A stretch of DNA of 37,191 nucleotides. It comes from Pullulanibacillus camelliae (lineage in GTDB: Bacteria > Bacillota > Bacilli > Bacillales > Sporolactobacillaceae). A program made the position numbers and the translations under genes. Every line of letters begins with the position of its first letter. Position 1 is the stretch's first letter. The DNA lies in assembly GCF_014642655.1 (NCBI RefSeq), contig NZ_BMIR01000029.1, forward strand, positions 1-37,191, read 5' to 3'. The notes below the pieces were generated by a model, which saw nothing but the letters and a program-made list of their open reading frames with translations, made no database searches and was not told the origin of the DNA. Shown here piece after piece: positions 36,254 through 37,191 of the stretch.

Positions 36254-36856
36254 TTAACGTGAGTAGAATTCGACGATAAGGGCCTCTGTGATTTCAGCAG
36301 GAAGCTCTGAGCGTTCAGGAAGACGTGTGAACGTCCCTTCGAGTTTATTCTCGTCAAATGAAAGATACTCAGGTACGAAAGTATTAACTTCAAGCGCATC
36401 TTTAATGATGTCAAGATTTTGGGATTTTTCTTTAACACCGATAGCTTCTCCGACACTCACGCGGTAAGAAGGAATGTTGACACGCTTACCATTAACAGTG
36501 ATATGACCGTGTGAAACGAGCTGACGCGCTTGTCGGCGTGTTCTCGCAAGACCTAGGCGATAAACAAGGTTATCTAGGCGAGATTCAAGAAGGATCATGA
36601 AGTTTTCACCATGGACACCTTTCATTTTACCTGCATCATCAAAAGTGCGACGGAATTGTCTTTCGTTCAATCCGTACATAAAACGAAGCTTTTGCTTTTC
36701 GTTTTGTTGTAATCCATATTCACTTATTTTACGTCTTTGGTTCGGACCATGTTGACCTGGTGCATATGGACGTTTTTCTAATTCTTTTCCCGTTCCAGAA
36801 AGGGAAATACCGTAACGGCGAGCTTTTTTCCAAGCTGGACCTGTATATCGAGCCAT
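36254..36856 (-). CDS. rpsD: 30S ribosomal protein S4
   Basis: A 200-residue S4 protein that nucleates 30S assembly by binding 16S rRNA. It starts [16 protein letters not shown] and has the S4 RNA-binding domain ([20 protein letters not shown], then [13 protein letters not shown]). GAGGAGGAG precedes the ATG. In Bacillus this gene is monocistronic and represses its own translation through its leader; the long leader here fits that. It lies in the usual place downstream of the ccpA region, but without the tyrS/acsA/acu genes in between. Confidence 0.97.
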   Translation of the reverse strand: MARYTGPAWKKARRYGISLSGTGKELEKRPYAPGQHGPNQRRKISEYGLQQNEKQKLRFMYGLNERQFRRTFDDAGKMKGVHGENFMILLESRLDNLVYRLGLARTRRQARQLVSHGHITVNGKRVNIPSYRVSVGEAIGVKEKSQNLDIIKDALEVNTFVPEYLSFDENKLEGTFTRLPERSELPAEITEALIVEFYSR

Positions 36857-37037
36857 AGTATAGCTCCTCCTCAGTCATTTTATATTGTATAAAATGACAC
36901 CTTACATGCGAGTCAGTCACGAAGCTATTTTGTATTCACACACCCTCACCCGACAGTAAGGTTACGCGATGTGCCTCAATAGAGGAACAAAATAGAAACA
37001 ACATGATGATCTCGGGCACACTGTCTCATTTTACACA
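36857..37037 (-). promoter_or_regulatory. rpsD leader, probable S4 autoregulatory element
   Basis: About 180 untranslated bases separate the promoter from the rpsD start. A perfect 10-bp, 3-nt-loop hairpin (36875-36884 with 36888-36897) lies just before the ribosome site. Firmicute rpsD leaders bind S4; I could not fold the whole element here. Confidence 0.55.
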
Positions 37038-37043
37038 AAGCAT

Positions 37044-37072
37044 ATTATATCTACCTGTCTCTTAAATGTCAA
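37044..37072 (-). promoter_or_regulatory. Sigma-A promoter of rpsD
   Basis: On the minus strand TTGACA (37067-37072), 17-bp spacer, TATAAT (37044-37049): full consensus. Confidence 0.92.
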
Positions 37073-37118
37073 GCAAAGTCAAAGGGATGTTTGTGTCAAA
37101 CTTTTCTCGGTACCCTAT

Positions 37119-37191
37119 TCATCCCAGTATTTCTGGCACTCTAAATTTGTACGCTTTTCCAGCTACCGCGCGAATGTCTTCGCTTGGTTCC
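37119..37191 (-). CDS. C-terminal end of an unidentified gene (partial)
   Basis: The last 23 codons of a minus-strand frame run in from the window edge (EPSEDIRAVAGKAYKFRV, ending PEILG and TGA). I do not recognise the protein. It reads like coding sequence, but it is too short for certainty; the next gene on this strand is rpsD. Confidence 0.3.
   Translation of the reverse strand, partial: EPSEDIRAVAGKAYKFRVPEILG

Noticed and set aside
35971-36456. 161-codon minus-strand frame overlapping the rpsD end
   Set aside because: Its upstream half is rpsD read in another frame; only the last part carries MFS-like sequence, which I report as a remnant.

Overview
The window looks like a chromosomal segment of a low-to-moderate GC Gram-positive of the Bacillales. 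Gene order resembles the Bacillus subtilis ytkP-ytlP-ytmP-trmB-ytnP / ytzB-ytoP / ytpQ-ytpR-sftA / murC-ytxG-ytxH-ccpA / rpsD region. A sigma-D-type and a sigma-B-type promoter can be read directly, so the organism is probably motile and has a general stress regulon. Genus cannot be fixed from sequence alone; a Sporolactobacillaceae-like relative is one guess.

Layout. Bases 1-8850 hold housekeeping genes: a cysteine-synthase-family gene (minus strand), thpR, a NERD-like protein gene, ytmP, ytzH (minus), trmB, ytnP, an unrecognised secreted/membrane-anchored protein, a PepSY protein (minus), an M42 aminopeptidase and a DUF84 NTPase. Bases 8876-13490 hold two tandem paralogous chemoreceptor genes on the minus strand, each with its own sigma-D-like promoter and terminator, sitting where a thioredoxin-like gene (ytpP) is usual in relatives. 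Bases 13700-23580 return to the conserved order: ytpQ, ytpR, sftA (with an expanded repeat-bearing linker), a nicotinate phosphoribosyltransferase, murC, ytxG-ytxH behind a sigma-B-like promoter, and ccpA. A class A penicillin-binding protein with a fibronectin III domain follows on the minus strand.

The most interesting part is 27187-35972, between the PBP gene and rpsD. It is an almost complete yhf-type operon in the order yhfZ-yhfY-yhfU-yhfT-php-yhfS-yhfW-yhfX, ending with a glucosamine-6-phosphate deaminase gene (nagB). The E. coli yhf genes have no assigned pathway. Here the set includes a DNA-binding regulator with a palindrome over its own -10 box, a stand-alone PRD protein, a small protein plus polytopic membrane protein (probable uptake system), a phosphotriesterase-homology hydrolase, two PLP-fold enzymes, a phosphopentomutase-like phosphosugar enzyme and a sugar-phosphate deaminase. 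Together they suggest uptake and breakdown of an unidentified nitrogen-containing sugar or sugar phosphate, with NagB feeding fructose-6-phosphate and ammonia into central metabolism.

The right end holds a frameshifted remnant of an MFS (DHA2-like) transporter beside the yhf terminator, then rpsD on the minus strand with a near-consensus promoter and a leader of about 180 nt, probably the S4 autoregulatory leader, and the last codons of an unidentified minus-strand gene.
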